From Balaenoptera acutorostrata (taxonomy: Eukaryota; Chordata; Mammalia; Artiodactyla; Balaenopteridae): a stretch of 64,000 bases of DNA. Positions 61,690 to 64,000 of the stretch are shown one piece after another. The position numbers were made by a program, and so were the translations under genes. Position 1 is the stretch's first letter. Every line of letters begins with the position of its first letter. Where the stretch lies: contig NC_080079.1 in the NCBI RefSeq assembly GCF_949987535.1, positions 56,965,000-57,028,999 on the forward strand. Reading direction: 5' to 3'. The notes beneath the pieces were generated by a model. The model was not told the origin of the DNA. It did no database searches and saw only the letters and a program-made list of their open reading frames with translations.

Positions 61690-61865
61690 GGGGTGGCCAG
61701 AAAATTGGCCTGGAACCAGGGTCCTGGGTTCTAGCTTTGGTCTCATCCTTGATTCACTGTGTGCCCTGGGTAGTCATGGCCCACTCAGCCTCAGTTTCCT
61801 CAACTGGTAAGATGAAATAGTTGTTTCAGAGAAGTAGTTTTTATTAATAAATCTGGAACTCCCTT
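61690..61865 (+). mobile_element. MIR SINE relic
   Basis: GTCCTGGGTTCTAGCTTTGG, CCACTCAGCCTCAGTTTCC, TCAACTGGTAAGATGAAATAG. Plus strand. Confidence 0.8.
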
Positions 61866-62384
61866 TTCTTCGAGGAAAATCCTATGTCCTATCCTGATGT
61901 ATTGATATAAACCAGATGGAAGCAAAGTCACTTAGCTTTTTGTGATGGCTGAGGGTCTGGGGCACTGCCCACACAACTGGTGTGACCCCAGGGAGCCCTG
62001 GGTAGATGACCCAGACCGTGTGGTCTCCAGACATGTTGTAATGATGGAGCTGGAGGAGACACCTGCAACCATTTCAGGGCTGAAAGTGATGGGGCTCTGT
62101 ACCCCGACGGGATGGGTGAGGCCGGGGAGGTCCAGGACGAGAATAACCCCACTGCTGCCCCTGGCCCTCTGCACTTGGTCTGGGGCACACAGTCTGGAGG
62201 GGCTTCTGGGAGCCAAGAGAAGGCTCTCTCCACCCACGTGTCTCCCTGGCTCTGGAGGGAATGTTCTGGTTTGTTTGGGCCCAGTCCTGCTTACTTGCTC
62301 CCTGGGGCCTTCTTTTGCGGAGGCACCAAGCATCCTGCTCCCCACCCCCACCCGGCTGGATGGAATGCAGAGGGGAGGACAGCC
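61866..62384. other. no gene seen
   Basis: Unique sequence. A 200-codon minus-strand frame and a 198-codon plus-strand frame cover nearly the same bases; such mirror pairs in GC-rich DNA are chance and neither has a domain. Confidence 0.5.
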
Positions 62385-62655
62385 CAGGCTGAGGCAATGT
62401 CTTGAATTATTTTGCAAACACGTTGGGTTCACCAAAGCCCCACATACATCTTGTCCCCAGCACCCTCTCCCTGGATGTGTGAGCCCATATGTTCCTGGGC
62501 AAATGTGCTCCGTCTGCTTGGGCTGCATTTGCAATTAGCTCATCAGGATGCTGTTCTCTAATAGCCCTTTGATGTCCAACGAGCCTCCTAAGCCTGTGTG
62601 TTTCCTTTCCTTTGAAGCAGGACATCGTGTTTTGCCAGAAGTCAATGAAACGCCG
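62385..62655. promoter_or_regulatory. candidate conserved noncoding element
   Basis: TTGAATTATTTTGCAAACACG, GGGCAAATGTGCTCCG, GGGCTGCATTTGCAATTAGC (62519-62538, octamer-like ATTTGCAAT next to a homeodomain-type CAATTAG), TCATCAGGATGCTG, CTAATAGCCCTTTGATG (TCF/LEF-like CTTTGATG at 62565-62572). Repeat-free. Confidence 0.42.
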
Positions 62656-63649
62656 TAGTAGAACAGAACGGTTTAATTCCCTCCTCAGATACAGGGCTGA
62701 GGGAGTTCAAACGGACTTCCGCCCATGCCTGCTCCCCCCATCGGCCTGTCAGATGCCCACCTCAGAGGCCTGGTGGAGGCCACGGCCCCTGGAGGCTGGA
62801 CCTTCCGAGGAGGCTCTGACCACCTTCACCAGGTAATAGCCCAAACCACCTGGCAGCCTTGGCCTGCACTTGAGCCTTGGGCCTCCTTCCCTAACTGCAC
62901 GTGGATTTGCCCATGACCCTGACTCCTCAGTTGGCTGTCACCTTGATTGGCTATTTCCTCTGACTTGGACCAGGCATGGGGCTCTGGCCTGGCCCGAGTT
63001 CCCCTCTCAGGCTCTGGTGCCCTCTGCACTCCGGTTGGGCTACTTTTGGCTTCAGAACTCCCGTCTCAGCCCTGACAGCTTATGGTGACCGCACGTATTA
63101 AGTGTCTAAGGGGGCATGCCCCCAGGGCCGGCTGGGGCCTCAGAGTCAGGCCTGACCCCGAGCGGCCTGGTCTTCCCGTGCTGGTTCTCACACGGGTGTG
63201 AGCACCTGTGTCTCACATGCTGAGTCCATCTGCTGCTGTGGGAACTTCAGAGTCCTGCAAACTTCCCTTCCTTGGTGTTTTGGGAGTTGCTAGGGGTGCG
63301 GTTCCTTCCTGCATTTTTTGATGCAACCATCACTGCTGCTCACTAGGCCTGCTAACCAAGCCTTCACTGGGGACCTCCAGCCATACCAGTGCCTACTGGA
63401 CGGGGCCGGACCAGTTCTCCTGGCAGAGCGCTGCTTCCTTGGAGCTGGACATGCACAAACCCAATGCTGGGAGCTGTCCTGGGACCCCCAGAAGACATCC
63501 CAGTCCCCCTCATTATCTGCTGCCTGGTTCAGAGCTGGGAGGTTTGGGCACAGACCCCTGCATGTTCCTTGTGAAATTAGAAGGAGCATATTCCCTGCCT
63601 TGGCGTCATATTGGCTGAGGGGTAGAGAGTTCCATGCGGGAATTTGAAT
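62656..63649. other. no gene seen
   Basis: About 1 kb of GC-rich unique sequence. Several domain-free frames (61-109 codons). 63590-63645 (TTCCATGCGGGAATTTGAATCCC) may be a MIR trace. Confidence 0.42.
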
Positions 63650-64000
63650 CCCAGTGAGTTATTCATTCATTGATTAATTCACTCACCAAAACTTGGTTGA
63701 GCTCCTATTAGGTGCCTCACCCTGTCTGCCCTCATGGAGCTTATACTCTAGTGGTGGGTACACCCCATTGCACAAATAAATGGGAGGTGTTTATTACTGG
63801 ACAGGAGAGAGCAAATCTAGGATGACAATATGACAGGGAGCGACCAGAGGCCAGTGTAGGTAGCGTGGTCAAGAACTTCTTTGAGGAAGTGACATTTAAG
63901 CTGAGACTTGGATGATGAATAAGAGCCAGCCATGCAAAGCTCCAGAGGGAGAGCGTTTCCAGAGGAGGAAGGAGCGGTGCAGAGGCTGGGGCTGAGGATA
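63650..64000 (-). mobile_element. L2 LINE 3' region, running off the window
   Basis: ATTCATTCATTGATTAATTC, TTGGTTGAGCTCCTATTAGG, GCCCTCATGGAGCTTATAC, GAGGCCAGTGTAGGTAGC, GAGGAAGTGACATTTAAGC, TGAGACTTGGATGATG, AAGAGCCAGCCATGC. Strong consensus order on the minus strand, continuing past 64000. Confidence 0.9.

Noticed and set aside
61932..62538. Mirror-image 198- and 200-codon frames on opposite strands
   Set aside because: Overlapping frames on both strands of GC-rich DNA with no domain; at most one could be real and neither has splice or coding evidence.

Overview
This window is mammalian nuclear DNA, and the evidence points to a cetacean or close relative. Two full-length tRNA-derived SINEs (5701-5990 plus strand; 39336-39663 minus strand) have the head, tRNA-unrelated body and short AT-rich tail of the CHR-type SINEs of whales and hippos. 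Each has a perfect 15-bp target-site duplication. The head of cattle-type SINEs is not present, nor are primate Alus or carnivore SINEs. The rest of the repeat content is the usual eutherian fossil layer: MIR, L2, L1M, MER5A and MER20.

I found no protein-coding gene, exon, tRNA, rRNA or recognisable ncRNA. None of the longer open frames has a recognisable domain or splice structure. They fall in GC-rich stretches, microsatellites, SINE antisense strands or L1 relics. The only protein relics I recognise are retrotransposon ones: L1 ORF1p C-terminal fragments near 37.6-37.8 and 39.0-39.2 kb, and L1 ORF2p C-terminal sequence at 58.4-59.4 kb. The window is therefore intergenic, or inside a large intron whose exons lie elsewhere.

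Layout: 1-34 kb is moderately GC-rich and carries dozens of MIR and L2 fragments plus (CA)n, (GGA)n, (GAT)n and long TG tracts. About 34-46 kb is an AT-rich trough. It opens with a homeodomain-word-rich unique block and then holds most of the L1 DNA, including a three-level nested L1 (44.3-45.8 kb) and a minus-strand L1 split by a SINE (38.5-40.8 kb). 46-64 kb returns to GC-rich, MIR/L2-rich sequence, with a TG...CA repeat flanked by 5-bp duplications (51.6-52.2 kb) and an L1 ORF2 fragment.

Between the repeats lie several repeat-poor islands that look like conserved noncoding or enhancer candidates: 3.5-3.9, 10.9-11.3, 13.4-13.9, 29.5-29.85, 34.0-34.7, 47.8-48.1, 52.8-53.0, 53.75-54.06, 57.36-57.6 and 62.4-62.65 kb. 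That reading rests on composition and motifs only. If it holds, the window would be a regulatory landscape of a developmental gene lying outside it. A nearly perfect 19-bp hairpin (27756-27798), several G-quadruplex motifs and small unexplained duplications are the other notable structures. I saw no evidence for a new multi-gene system.
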